This document shows positions 1 to 11,149 of a stretch of DNA of 64,000 nucleotides, one piece after another. This DNA comes from Zygnema cylindricum (taxonomy: Eukaryota > Streptophyta > Zygnematophyceae > Zygnematales > Zygnemataceae), in the NCBI GenBank assembly GCA_037447655.1, contig JBBHKE010002445.1, positions 280,020-344,019 of the forward strand, given 5' to 3'. A model generated the notes under the pieces. It was not told the DNA's origin. It saw only the letters and a list, made by a program, of their open reading frames with translations, and made no database searches. Every line of letters begins with the position of its first letter. Positions within the stretch are counted from its first letter, which is position 1. The position numbers and the translations under genes were made by a program.

Positions 1-68
1 TTCGAACAATAAATCAAGCAAACCAAATTGAAGGTGGACATAGCTTTGCAAAAGGATACGATTAGACT

Positions 69-1142
69 TTATACCATAAGAGCTTCAAGAATTTCAAAAT
101 GCATCCTCAGGCTTATATCATCTCCTTCAAAATAAAAACGATCGAAGACACTCAATTTTCTATTACCATGCTTAGCTATGGCAGCTTTTAAGAGAGTCAC
201 AAATCTATCCTTCTCCTCTCTAATCCAAGGCCTTCTCCTATCTGACCATTGCCGAGGAGTGCCGTGCACACAAATTTTTAGCGAGTTTCTTTCCATTCCT
301 TTCCTTTCTTGTGCATTCACGAGATTGTTCACCACAGACTCGTCAGTGAGATAAGCTCCAGTAGTGTTTAGCCCGACATCTACAAAATGTACAGCTTCCA
401 AACTCTCTAACAGTGTGTTAATAGAACCAGGTAGGGTTCCCCATTTAGTACCATCCTCCTTTACATCTGAGGGCAGTTCAAACTGAGAAAATTGGCTTTC
501 AGTCTTTAATGTCCGCTCATGACCAATATGGATGCCACTATCGTGAAGCTCAGTATCGATATGCTTGGATGGCATATCCTCCAAGAAGCCGCTCGATTCT
601 GACCCTATCCCTCGTCCTATTCCTTGTCCTATTCCTTGTCCTTTTTCGGCCATATAAGCTGCCTCTACAAGAATCTGGTTGACTACAATACCTCCCTTAC
701 TAAACCCAAAGAGGACCACCGGCTTCGGGAGTGTTAGCGATGAAGTTTGTCCAACAAGGTTAGTTGGTCTTGCAGATGAGAGATCCAAACTATCTTTTAC
801 AGAATGGCATGTAACATTCGGATAAGAACCTAATGCAACAGCTTGGTTTACATGCTGAAGAACTGTCCTCATTGAACTAAGGAGACGAGTTGCTGCTAGC
901 AAGCCATTTGGGTTGTAACTCAAAGGTTCTCCCGAAGTGGTCAAACATGGAAGAAAATTTTTATATACAGCAAAAGAACCTTGGTAGCATGATGGATAGA
1001 CCACCCAAGCATCTGTCCTCCATCCAAGCTTTGACAGAAGCAAGTTTGTGACAACCTCTGGCTTTGAGAGACGGTCGATGGTTGCATCGCCTATTCCTTC
1101 TACATTGTCACCCGGAAAAAAAATTGCAATCCGGTTTGCCTC
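69..1142 (-). CDS. C2orf69-like serine-hydrolase-fold protein, 3' exon
   Basis: The exon encodes about 357 residues of a protein matching the C2orf69 (formerly UPF0565) family, found in animals and plants. An early FFPGD motif agrees with the family's FPGD. The nucleophile-elbow-like GFSKGG lies in VVLFGFSKGGIVVNQIL. A late segment (ICVHGTPRQW, then RPWIREEKDRF) fits the family's HVTPYQ...SWI.KEH.KF block. In humans the protein is mitochondrial; its substrate is not settled. The exon ends with TAA at 69-71. Its 5' edge is placed at an acceptor (CAG at 1143-1145) because the frame hits a stop just upstream. The first exon with the start codon was not located and should lie between 1.15 and 3 kb. 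An acidic, glycine-rich insert with three near-identical GIGQGIGRGIG-type repeats sits mid-protein. The gene is divergent to cofactor B. Confidence 0.8.
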   Translation of the reverse strand, partial: EANRIAIFFPGDNVEGIGDATIDRLSKPEVVTNLLLSKLGWRTDAWVVYPSCYQGSFAVYKNFLPCLTTSGEPLSYNPNGLLAATRLLSSMRTVLQHVNQAVALGSYPNVTCHSVKDSLDLSSARPTNLVGQTSSLTLPKPVVLFGFSKGGIVVNQILVEAAYMAEKGQGIGQGIGRGIGSESSGFLEDMPSKHIDTELHDSGIHIGHERTLKTESQFSQFELPSDVKEDGTKWGTLPGSINTLLESLEAVHFVDVGLNTTGAYLTDESVVNNLVNAQERKGMERNSLKICVHGTPRQWSDRRRPWIREEKDRFVTLLKAAIAKHGNRKLSVFDRFYFEGDDISLRMHFEILEALMV

Positions 1143-2334
1143 CTGCTATTTGCGAGAGACATGTCCACAAAGACATTGTGAGGAGAAAAGTGAACACAAC
1201 GAAGACCTAGCGTACAGACTGTTCATTATCAAGGATGTTTTTATTGTTTAACACATAACAAGCATTCACCCTTGGCTCAATTATATATTATAACTACAGT
1301 ACGCTCTTTCCCTGAAAGATCTGGTCAATTTTCCAAGTCTAGAGAAGAAAATCACAACATGAAAGTCAAATGCTCGTTCCTAGTCATGTCTCGCGGCACT
1401 TTAATTTTACAAATATAGTGGCCTATTGCAAGATCCATCTATGACCATTGTTTTCGTTTTTGTTTTCGTTTTTGTTTTTGTTTTTGTTCTTGGTTGTTTT
1501 GTTTGGAGAAATGGTTGGTTTAACATCATTTAATTGGATGCCATCAGCTTTTTCCATTCACATAACATATGCTCACATAACAATTTGTATAAAACGACGC
1601 GGGAACTTCTATGGCGTTGGGTACACTATATCCCACACATAAAATGTATGTTCTTAATCGAAATTATTATAAAATACAATTGAGAAGACGTGGAATAAGC
1701 ATTTCAAATTTCACTTCTGAAACTTGAAAGGACAAAAGAATTGAGACAACTAGACATAAATAATTTAACCTCATGGTTACTACAATCGCGATTGGGAAAA
1801 AAAATACTGCCATCTCTCTTCCAGTTCCCATTCTTTAAATTAAACAAGTTCACTAAACTGATAACCTACAACAGAAGGCTTTGCTTTAGATAAAAGAATT
1901 TCAAAAAATCATAAAAAACAAGTTTCTTCTTATCGATTGGGGTATCCGTGAAAATGAATAAGCAAATTGTTTCAAAATATTATTCAGATTTTCCGCTTTA
2001 CCTTCTTCCACCATGTAGCCTCAAGTATTGTATTTATTTACAGTAGTCAGAATCCTGTGGATTTCTTATAGTGGACAAAAACCGGGCGTTAGGTCCCACC
2101 TGAGAAGGCAGAAGTGAACAGTATACGGAACCGGCTCGCCCCCTGGAACTAAGGGCCTGCCACGTGGCTTCAAGGCGCGCAGTGACACCCGCCATAAAAA
2201 GAAACTGGACAGTGATTGGAGTTAAAAGGTGTTACTTTAAACCACAGGATAAACGACCTGAATTACTGAAACCTGCAAAGTTGTAAGTTGTCACTGCGTT
2301 GTAGTACACCGAGTAACGCTATTAGCGTTAATGT

Positions 2335-2495
2335 TTTTTTTGCCACTGAAAACATCTTTTCTCCGTGCACTAGCAATTGAAGACCGCCAATCGGAAGCTT
2401 CACTTCAACATCGACCGTCGGATCAGCGATCCAAGCAGTGTGAACCAGGAAAGACGTTTTTACTTTTTCAGTGGCGAAAAAAACTTTAAACCCTA
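2335..2495. repeat. Short inverted-repeat element
   Basis: A left arm GTTTTTTTTGCCACTGAAAA (near 2331-2350) and a right arm TTTTCAGTGGCGAAAAAAAC (near 2475-2494) are imperfect inverted copies around about 125 bp. This looks like a small non-autonomous transposon or foldback remnant. No target duplication was established. Confidence 0.5.
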
Positions 2496-2619
2496 GTAGC
2501 GATACATGTACTGTAGTTGCTAGACTACAAGACAGTAAGGTGGTACATAGTGGCACAGTAAAAAACAGCGCCCACTCAGCTCCGTTCAGTTAAGTTTTGT
2601 AAATTACACTCAAGTACAA

Positions 2620-2860
2620 AACAGTGATGTATAGTGTGCTGTACCGTACAATACACCGGTATTAGCACCTTAATAGTGTTAACACTTTATGAAAGATAGC
2701 TCTACTAAATAATGTTTCATAACGTGGCTCATTATGGACCTCTTGTGAAATAGTATTATTTACAATAATTTATAATTTGAGTTAAAAAAAGGTAAAAAAC
2801 CCTCCCGTGAACTAGAGTGATGAACTCTAATAGCATTGGGGCACAGTACTGCACCTGTAC
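2620..2860. repeat. Degenerate MITE-like repeat, copy A
   Basis: This belongs to a loose dispersed family whose ends carry versions of ...ttaa(t)agtgttaac... and ...CTAATAGC(A/G)ATGGGCAGTG. Here the matching pieces are at 2668-2690 and 2825-2850. Related copies lie in cofactor B introns (4850-5080, 6500-6720) and near 34265-34440. Similarity is by eye only. Confidence 0.4.
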
Positions 2861-3101
2861 CGAAGTGTTTACAGTAAAAAATGAGTGTGAATATATCCTA
2901 TCTTACTATTTTACTATTTTAGGTTTCGGCCATCGTCTGTGCAACTGCACAAATGAAAGATCATCTGCGTTTTCTGGCTTTATTTGTTCCTTCCTATTTA
3001 TCATTATTCCATAATCTTTTAATCTGTTTGTCAATTGTTTGGTGAAGAGGATTTTACTATTGAGTTACAAAAAGTTTTGAGAGGTTTCTCTCATTTTCGC
3101 C

Positions 3102-6100
3102 ATGGCTACGATGGACCTTGCTAGCTTGAAGGCGTATGTGACGTCTTCTTCATCCTCACAAAATATGGCCGACAGCACTGTGATGCTGAATGTTTCGCAC
3201 TCCAATCTGAAACGTCATTTTATGGGGATTCGTTTCGATCGCCATGTATGTTTGTTTTTTTGCTGTTTATGGTGGTTAGAGAGAAAGAGAGGCGGAAGAG
3301 GGGGAGAGGAGAGGGAGAGAGGGAGAGAGGGAGAGAGGGAGAGAGGGAGAGAGGGAGAGCGAGAGAAAGATACTTTTGTGGTGGTACATTTAGCTTTGCA
3401 AGAAGGTAAAGGTTTCCAACAGTCATCTTGTCTTTTCATTCAGCTTAAAAAAAACGTTTCTTGTCGTTTCGAGGAATTATGCATGGTTTTAATGTGAAGC
3501 TGAATTGAAAAGCGGTGAGGGATGTCATATTTAGGTCTTAAAAGACTACTATTGGACTGAAGAAAAACTCAGTTGGATAGCTTAAATCGATCCAGTTTTT
3601 TGGATGAAATTGAAGTTCAAATATAAAGAACACCCCGGAAGTAATGGTCATTGAGATTTCTTGTGCAGATGCTTATTGAAAAAGTGAAGGAAAAGCTACA
3701 TGTTCATACAGGTACATCTGTGTATTCTATGCGTGTCGAACTTTACGACTTAAATGATTCTCTCGTGGCCGTCCTAGCGGATGACAATCGACCTCTTGGT
3801 TTTTACTCGCCTGCCAATATGTAAGTTTCGTCTTCTCTCCTTGTATTGCTGGACAATCAAGGCAATGTCACGTCACATTTTCTAAGTTGTTCTTTTGTAG
3901 TTGGAGTCATTTTTTTCTCGACTTGCTTGCCCTTCACAATGTGACAGAGGTCATAAATTGATCATATGCTGTGAAGTGATTAGAACAGAAGGATTCTCAC
4001 ATGCTGAAGGTTTTTGGTGCAAGAATATCAGCTCCCAACAAGTGTGTTTAATACTTAGAAAAACTGTTTGAATTCACCAAACGTTATTTGATAGAAAACA
4101 TGGACCGAAAGGACGAGCTGTGTGTTATCTCCTGCACAAATTTTCCAGGATATATTGTCTCATATAACAAAAAACACGAGGTTTAACCAATACAAATTTC
4201 CAAAGGTACACTGTCTCATTTAACAAGAACAATGGTATAATTAACACATAGTACTTGTGCCTCATGGATTTTACGAATGGACAGTGTTTCTCTTTTGATG
4301 TATTGTGTAGGTACCGCCTTCATGTCGTGGACCTTGATCCCTTGTCCTTATCAGCAAGGGGAGGGCTGGAAGATACTTCTCTAGTGGCCAAATATGTTAT
4401 GTCCGAGGAGGAATACGATAAACGTGAAGGTAGACATAAGCCTTGCACGAGTACTAAATTCTTGGAATTTCTTTAGGAATTGACGATTCATTAGCCTCTT
4501 TGTTGAAAAATCGGACTTTTTAAGATGTGAAAATGAAGCTAACGTATATCGAGAATAATTAAAAAAAAACTATCACTCAAACAAATTTGTAACATTTTGA
4601 CACAAATTTCTGATTAGTGGATAAGTACAGAACACCAATTGGACACAAGTATGAACAAAAACAAAGTACCAATGAGAGCAACCCATGTGGACAAGATTGA
4701 CCCATTTTAAATTATTTATAAGTTTGTTTTTCAAGTTCATGTCTTTTTGCAAATTGGTTTCAACATTGCTGATGTATTCCACATGTGCTATCCCTGTATG
4801 CTATAAGTTTATCATTGGTTTATAATTTCTTCAGCCAGAAAACTGTTCATCGCTGTTAAAGTTAGTGCATTATTAGCGTCAAAACTTAATGAAAGAAACT
4901 ACACTAAATTATGTTTTGCCACGTTGGGTATTATGGGCCACTTAACTAAATTTTGTTATGAATACTAATTTATGAATTTGGGCCCAATGAACACGCACTC
5001 GAGTAAGAGTGGTCAACTCTAATAGCGATGGGCAGTCTAGTTGATTGCACTGCAGTGTCCCACTGGTTTGTTCCCATGGTGTTTCAATAATATAAAGTGT
5101 AACCTTTTCCACTCTGACCTCAACAAGCAGGATCAATGCGGAAGTTCAAGGAGCAAAGGCTCGCTAACGACCCCACCTGGACTCTCCGTAAGGTGAAACC
5201 TTCCTCTATGTCTCTCCTCGTACCATTATCTCCCCTTGTCTCTCCCTCATCCCGTGTCTCCCTTTTTCTCTCCTCTCTACTGAATTTGCCAGCCATGAGT
5301 GGGCAAGGGGGCTTGGTTTTTCTAGCAACTTAAGTTGAAGAAGGTGTTCGACTTTGCTCAGTTAGGTGACGGAACTTTTAAAAGGAATAAACCATGTTTC
5401 AAAGTAAAGGGCTGTTCAAGATCAATTACCTTGATCCTCCAAAATATCGTATACGCTTTTTATATCAATTCTCCACTAGCAGTCTCTGGGGATACTTTCC
5501 TTGCACCTTAGATGACAAGCGCATGGAGAATAAATAGTTGTGATTGTTCAATTCTTAAGTGGACTCAGTTAAAGGAATGTCTAATTGTCCTTGATGAATG
5601 TCCATAAATAGCATACCTACTTTCAGATAATTTGAAGGCTAATCCGTGAGTTATTGAAGACATATGGTAGAAGTTCTGTAAACTCCTTTGTTCACAGGCT
5701 TCGGTTACTTGTTGGGGTTTATTTGCAGGAAATGTTGGCTAGAAGAGGAGAGCCTGATGTAACTCCAACTAAGGAGGTAAGACACTTGTTGATGCCTGTT
5801 TGACTCATTGCTACAAACGTGGTTTACTGTACTGGACTACTGTTTGTACTTTACTCCTTGTAGTAGGAAGTGTGAGCGGTTTAAAATCATTGCCCAATCA
5901 GGGTTGATACAAAAGTTGTATCCTTCTACCCACTTTTTTTTTTTTTTTTGCTTTGGTCAGTGAAATTTCCTTCCTTTCTTTTGATCTGGCGGTCCGGTGG
6001 CTTACGGTTCATATGAGTTGAAATGCATCAGAAGTTGTTGATAGCAGTCGGTCTGGTTCGGTTTAGTTTGTTCATCCCCATAGGACTGAACCGAATTAAA

Positions 6101-9067
6101 GTTTTCCAAGCTCTTAGTAAAATTTCCAAGACAAACGTAGTTTTTCGATTAAGGCTGAACGGAACCGTGTAAATTGCTCAACCATTAAAAAAATTCTTTG
6201 CCTCATTGTGTTAATTTTTGGGAACGCATGTTTTACTAAATCCCCATTGTTGTCAACTTCATGCCATACGTCCGTGTAATCGAACCTCCTCACATGTTGT
6301 AAAACATTTGAAACTCTTCTTCTGTTTTGTAAAGAATGAGTCTTTTTGCATAATGGATGGGTAGGTTCTACGGGCCGATTACATGGCGAGCATGGCAGCA
6401 GAACTCAAGGTATGGTGGAGAAGTCATGTTTGTAGCTTTGCATGGAGTAACAGCAGTAAAGATGTAAAAACTAAGTTTCATTATGTAAAAACGAGCTGCC
6501 AGATGTGGAAATGGTACACTGTCAATCACTATTAGTATTAAGGAGTTATTAGTGTTAATGTGGAATTAGAATGTATTACTGATTGATTGTAGAAAGTCGT
6601 GGCAGACTGTAGTCCACTCCCTTAAGTAGCCTTATTAACACTCTATTATGATTTTCGGCCAGAAAAGCTGCAATCGAATCAGTGTCATCAACACTAATAG
6701 CAATGGGCAGTGTTTGAAATGGTAGAGAATAGGAAAGCAGTTTCAGCTGTTCTTATGGGAATGCCTTGTGGGCGATAGAAGGTTGATGCAGGTGGGGGAC
6801 AGGTTTGAAGTCGAGGTAGGCGGAAAGAGGGGGACAGTTGCGTTCGTGGGACAGGTAGAGGGATTGCCCCCTGGTTGGTGGATTGGGGTTAATTACGACG
6901 AGCCACTGGGAAAGCATGATGGAAGGTAAGGCCTTTCATTAATACTGTAGGAAGGAGGGAGGGGAGGGAGAAGTTGCACAAGGAATTGTGAATCAGAGAT
7001 TGTTAAGTTGTTTTCCAAAAATAAAATTGTCTGCAACTTATGTGCTATCCTTTGGTGTTTCGTTGGTTTTTTTGTATCACATATGTATGATGTTAGGCAG
7101 TTATGGTTTAGTCATAACTCAACAGAATGTGCAAAGAGATATTTCAGAATGTGCTGTGGTCCATGAAATCTACTCAACCTCGTAACCTTCTTTTTTTCTT
7201 TTTTTATTTCTTCTCTTTTATTTGTTCCATTTTATCTACCTTTCCTTTCTTTTTACCTTTATCAAGGTTCTTGATTTTGTCTTGTTCATGCCCAAACGCC
7301 CCAAAGAAGTCAAAAAGCCCCTCGCATGTACTGTTTTTGTAGAAAACTTAAGCAATTTTGGTCAATTTCAAAGTTGGTTTCATGCCTGTTACGGAAAAAA
7401 CATCTGACAATGTTTGTTTTGCCTGTCATTCTGGTTCCCGTTTCTGCTTTTTTCCACAGTATAAACGGAAAGCGTTTTTTTCAGTGTCCTCCAAATCATG
7501 GTTCCTTTTTGAGGCCTGACTTAGTGAAGGCAAGAACCTTTCTGAATCCAAACCCCTTCGCCTCTCATGAATTGTCCCCCTTGCAGTGTTTGAATCTCTG
7601 TTCTCTGCTTTCTGTTCGCTGTTCTGTTCTCTGTTATGTTTTGTTCTCTGTCGCTGTTTCTCTTTTTCTCTGTTTTGCAATTTAAATGACATTAAGGGAC
7701 CAAGAAGGAAGTTCCAACCAATCTTACAACTGGTTCGATACAGTACACTGGGAATATTTGTTAGCGTTAATAACATGATTCGGTGCCGGGTTGTGTTGCC
7801 CTCTGACCACAAACGAGGGTTGAAAATGCATTTTTTTTTTATAACAAGCACATCATTTGGAACTAATTATCCTAATAATACTAATATAAACCCCATGCTA
7901 ATCATTTCTTTACTCTATTAAAAATCCACGGTGAATTGAATTAATCAGTCTTAATGGACAATAGTGTGAGTAAAAAACAAGAATCTTCCACAATAATGCA
8001 ATTTTGGGAGCCACGAAACAAACTGGTCATCCATAGTGGACTTCGTTCCATGCTAGTTTTAGCTAATATTATTATTAATACTAAGTTGCAGAGAAATTTC
8101 TCTATACAGAATTGTATGTAACGTTTATTATTTCTCAGTGTAACTGGGGGGACAAACTGGATCTCCAAATCAATTTGCTATTAGTTTGTTATCGGTTGAT
8201 ATAGTCACTTGCATTCTTTAGAATAATATTTGCATTCTCAATATTTGGCAAGAATCCTCAGCGCATTCAGAACAGCTGTTTGTCTCCATTATCGGCAATA
8301 GGTTCAAATATTTTAAGGATCGAGTTTTAAAATAGAAAAAAAAAAAATCTAAATCTAAAATTTGCTAATCATGTAAGTAATTCACATCCTGCAGCTAAAG
8401 ACTGGACTGATGCAAGAGCTCAAGGATAAGAAGGAAGAGTATAAAAAGTAGAAACGAAGAGTCTGAGTCTTTTAATTATAAGTTTGGATGGAAAACTACA
8501 CTGGCTTCGAAGTATCTCCCCATTACTCGAGTCCTCTTTATCGTTCGATGAAACGGTGCACCCCGAAAAATTTACTCAGAATGTTCTGATCCGGTTTAGT
8601 ACTGAATATTCAACAAGATTGGCAAACATTCAAATGCAATCTTCTTTCAAATTCTTCGTCGCTTTTTTTTAGAAAATGCTTAATACTGGTGACTTATTGT
8701 TGACGATACCCGTCTATTTCTTTTTGGTGGGCATTAGTGTTAGCTAATACTTGTTTGAACTTTAACAAACAAATAAAATATTCGAAATATCGCATGTGAG
8801 GATCGACTAAACGCACTACACTATCACCTTTTGAGAATGTTTGTGATGTCAATAAGGTGTATTTTTATCGTAGATGAAACTCATGTAATTTTTATTTTCC
8901 TGGATAATTGGAGATAAGTGGAGATCGACTTCTGAGTGAGAGTCCTCATTTCTGCTGTGGTGTTTTGTGACGTCTCAATCATTGGTAAAGGTGGCAATCG
9001 GGTGTGACAGGTCGGTGACTACCCTGAGCGTGATCTTTTTGATGACGATGATCCTGATGAAATCTAA
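3102..9067 (+). CDS. TBCB: Tubulin-folding cofactor B (TBCB), complete, 9 exons
   Basis: Cofactor B is a cytosolic chaperone that captures alpha-tubulin and, with cofactor E, promotes heterodimer assembly. Proposed exons: 3102-3245, 3669-3820, 4311-4429, 5131-5192, 5729-5776, 6365-6409, 6792-6925, 7460-7529, 9011-9067. Phases agree and the sum is 831 nt (276 aa plus stop); plant and human proteins are about 244 aa. An N-terminal ubiquitin-like domain spans exons 1-3 ([27 protein letters not shown]). Exon 7 is the CAP-Gly core ([28 protein letters not shown]), completed in exon 8 ([13 protein letters not shown]). The protein ends in acidic [18 protein letters not shown], the family's DEI terminus. 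The start ATG follows a Kozak-like CGCC. The last intron uses a GC donor (AAG|GCAAGA). Length excess is in the linker of exons 4-6. The call is firm; exact junctions are by eye. Confidence 0.93.
3277..3372 (+). repeat. GA-rich microsatellite in cofactor B intron 1
   Basis: An imperfect (GAGAGG)n run follows exon 1. Long ORFs crossing it on both strands are low-complexity products and not genes. Confidence 0.85.
4850..5080. repeat. Degenerate MITE-like repeat, copy B (cofactor B intron 3)
   Basis: It contains the family pieces near 4860 (AGTGCATTATTAGCG) and near 5010-5030 (CTCTAATAGCGATGGGCAGT). A CAGCCAGAAAA motif that also precedes the repeat in copies C and D sits just upstream at 4834. 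No coding potential. Confidence 0.4.
6500..6725. repeat. Degenerate MITE-like repeat, copy C (cofactor B intron 6)
   Basis: Family pieces are ATTAGTATTAAGGAGTTATT at about 6528 and ACACTAATAGCAATGGGCAG at about 6691, bracketing an AT-rich centre with GGCCAGAAAA. It is intronic and in a position similar to copy B. Confidence 0.4.
8395..8451 (+). other. Possible alternative terminal exon of cofactor B
   Basis: Inside the long last intron an acceptor (CCTGCAG at 8388-8394) is followed by an in-frame stretch of 18 codons and TAG. It encodes a lysine- and glutamate-rich tail ([18 protein letters not shown]). If joined to exon 8, which ends in phase 0, it would replace the acidic DEI tail. This may be chance; no transcript evidence is available. 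Confidence 0.3.
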
Positions 9068-11149
9068 GGATTTAAACATTATTTTCTCTTCATGGAAACG
9101 TAAAAACAAAATGCTTATTTGAGAGTTTTGATACCGACTAACTAATCTCAAGACCGTTTTTCAGATATAAGGGTGATAACAGCAGTAAATAAGGCAGTTT
9201 ACACTTCTCTGCCGTTAGACAAACGAGTTTCATTTTTGGTAAATAACTTCATGACAGGTGTCAAACTTAGGTGAAAAGCCTTTCATGACCTCACATTTCC
9301 TTGGTACAATGGATAGTTTTTCCAGGTAATTTGGCGTTTGGTAATGTAGGTTAAAACTTACATTTGTTGCTATACTTCTTTGGTTATTGCTGAAGATTTA
9401 AGTATTTTATTGTAATTTGTTATGAATCGCTTTAATAACATCCATATGACTTTTGTACAGTAATTGATGTTACCTTGTTTTTCATTTTAGTGATGGTCGC
9501 AATCCCTGTTGTGCCTCTTTTTCTGTTTTTGACTCTTCGGGAGTTTCCGTCTGTAGTGGACCCTTTGCAAGTCTTTTTGACTTACAGACATCAACTCAAC
9601 ACTTCACATCAAAGAAATGGTTAACAGGCTCCACTATATTCTAGTGTCCTTTTTTTCCAATTTGAAAGTTGCTCAGGAAATGCACTAATACATTCTACCT
9701 ATTTCACCAGTAGCAATGCATTATTTGTAACTTAAGACATTTTTACTGAATTGATTTATATATTTAGGAAAAGCTGAAACTTCACAGGAGGAAAAAATGA
9801 TCGGAAAAATTTGAGCGCACGCTTTAATGTGCCCGATTCGATAAAGGGCACAATATATGGTGAGAATGTGGGGCAGTGCTGAGTGTTCTTCAACTTCATC
9901 GTATAATTCAAATTACTATTGTCTTGATGTGTTCACATGTACTTCGTCTTTTTGCATATGCACATCACCTACTTTAAAGGCTCTTTAATTTTTATTTTAC
10001 TTTTGTTGTAAGCTAGGATTTCTACTTTATTTTGTATGTCAATGTACGTCATTCGTTTTATATGTGATTTGTACATGTATTAATAATTAGATAGTTTAAA
10101 TTATATTTATTTTTGTTCATTTCTTAAAAATAAGGTTGCCCTCTTGGTTCAAAAAATCGGCGAAAGAAAAAAAATTGAACAGCCAATTTTGCCTCACGTA
10201 TTGTAATCGTCCCATCACTTCAGTTAAAATGTAATTTTGCATGAGGTCCGTTGCTAACTTTGGGGCAACCATGAAGTGACAAGAGCTGACATGCATGTCA
10301 AGGCTTGCTATGCATTGTTTATAAATCACTGTCTAACAGGTCATTGAGAGAACGGTAAATAGAGGTGAGCAAAATAGGATGCTCCCAGCGTGCCATGACA
10401 TATTCTCTTGCTTTAAAGCTTCGTCATGCTATTGAAACATTCTTTCTCCATTGTCCAAGTTATGAACACAGGCTCTTCAGAAAATTGAAAACAAAAGACA
10501 ATTGCATCAAACCAAAACTTTCGTTTAAGACACATTCGAGATGAGATGCCTGCCTGTAGTAAGGGCTGCAACGTGAAAACTGATAAAAAGAGCCTCTGGC
10601 CTCCGGCTTCTTTTCTCTGCCCTTTGATCCGACAGACAAAAACGTTCTCAATCCCTGATTTACTTCCTGACCAGTCCACGTGCCAAAATGGATTTGAGAA
10701 TCCATTCAATGTAATTCAAACGGCTAAAAAGTGCATCTAAAGAGTGTCCCAAAATGCATTTAACATACACCCGATGCCACACATACATGTATGTGCTCAA
10801 CAAACTCTCACAGTACGGATGTTCTTGACAGTTGATAACGGACTGAACTAGATTCCTATGGCTAATCCTTGACTTTCTGAAGCTCCTTTCAAGATTGCCA
10901 TTTTAAAGACCAAGCGATTAAAAGCTGTGATCCTCCAAGAATATAACTAGTACTGGACTGACTTTCCCAGAGTCCTGATTACCAGCTTCAGACTTTGACC
11001 TCCGTTGAAGAACTATACAGGTTTATACTGTTGGTACAAAGTAGTCGACTATGTATAGAAGGTACTACTTTCTTCCTACACCACCAGACATAGCGCCGAG
11101 GCCTTGTCCATAATGGTGTTCCTTGACAATCAAGGCTGAAACCTTACTT
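9068..11149. other. Convergent intergenic region
   Basis: This lies between the 3' ends of cofactor B (+) and the LEA gene (-) and should contain both 3' UTRs. Composition is AT-rich with poly-A/T tracts. ORFs at 10.1-10.7 kb overlap on both strands, lack recognisable motifs and were not accepted. No RNA gene or repeat family was recognised. Confidence 0.6.

Larger units (their letters stand above)
1143..3101. other. Divergent intergenic/5' region
   Basis: This is the space between the C2orf69-like gene (-) and cofactor B (+). It should hold the 5' exon of the former and both promoters. Visible contents are a TTTTCG/TTTTTG run at about 1450-1497, an inverted-repeat element at 2335-2495 and a degenerate MITE-like copy at about 2620-2860. 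No further coding exon could be supported. Confidence 0.5.

Noticed and set aside
7326-7921. ORFs overlapping cofactor B exon 8 and the following intron
   Set aside because: Only 7460-7529 is coding; the rest is intronic read-through and a shadow frame on the other strand.
10413-10740. Overlapping ORFs between cofactor B and the LEA gene
   Set aside because: They overlap on both strands with no motifs or convincing splice context; more likely UTR/intergenic sequence.
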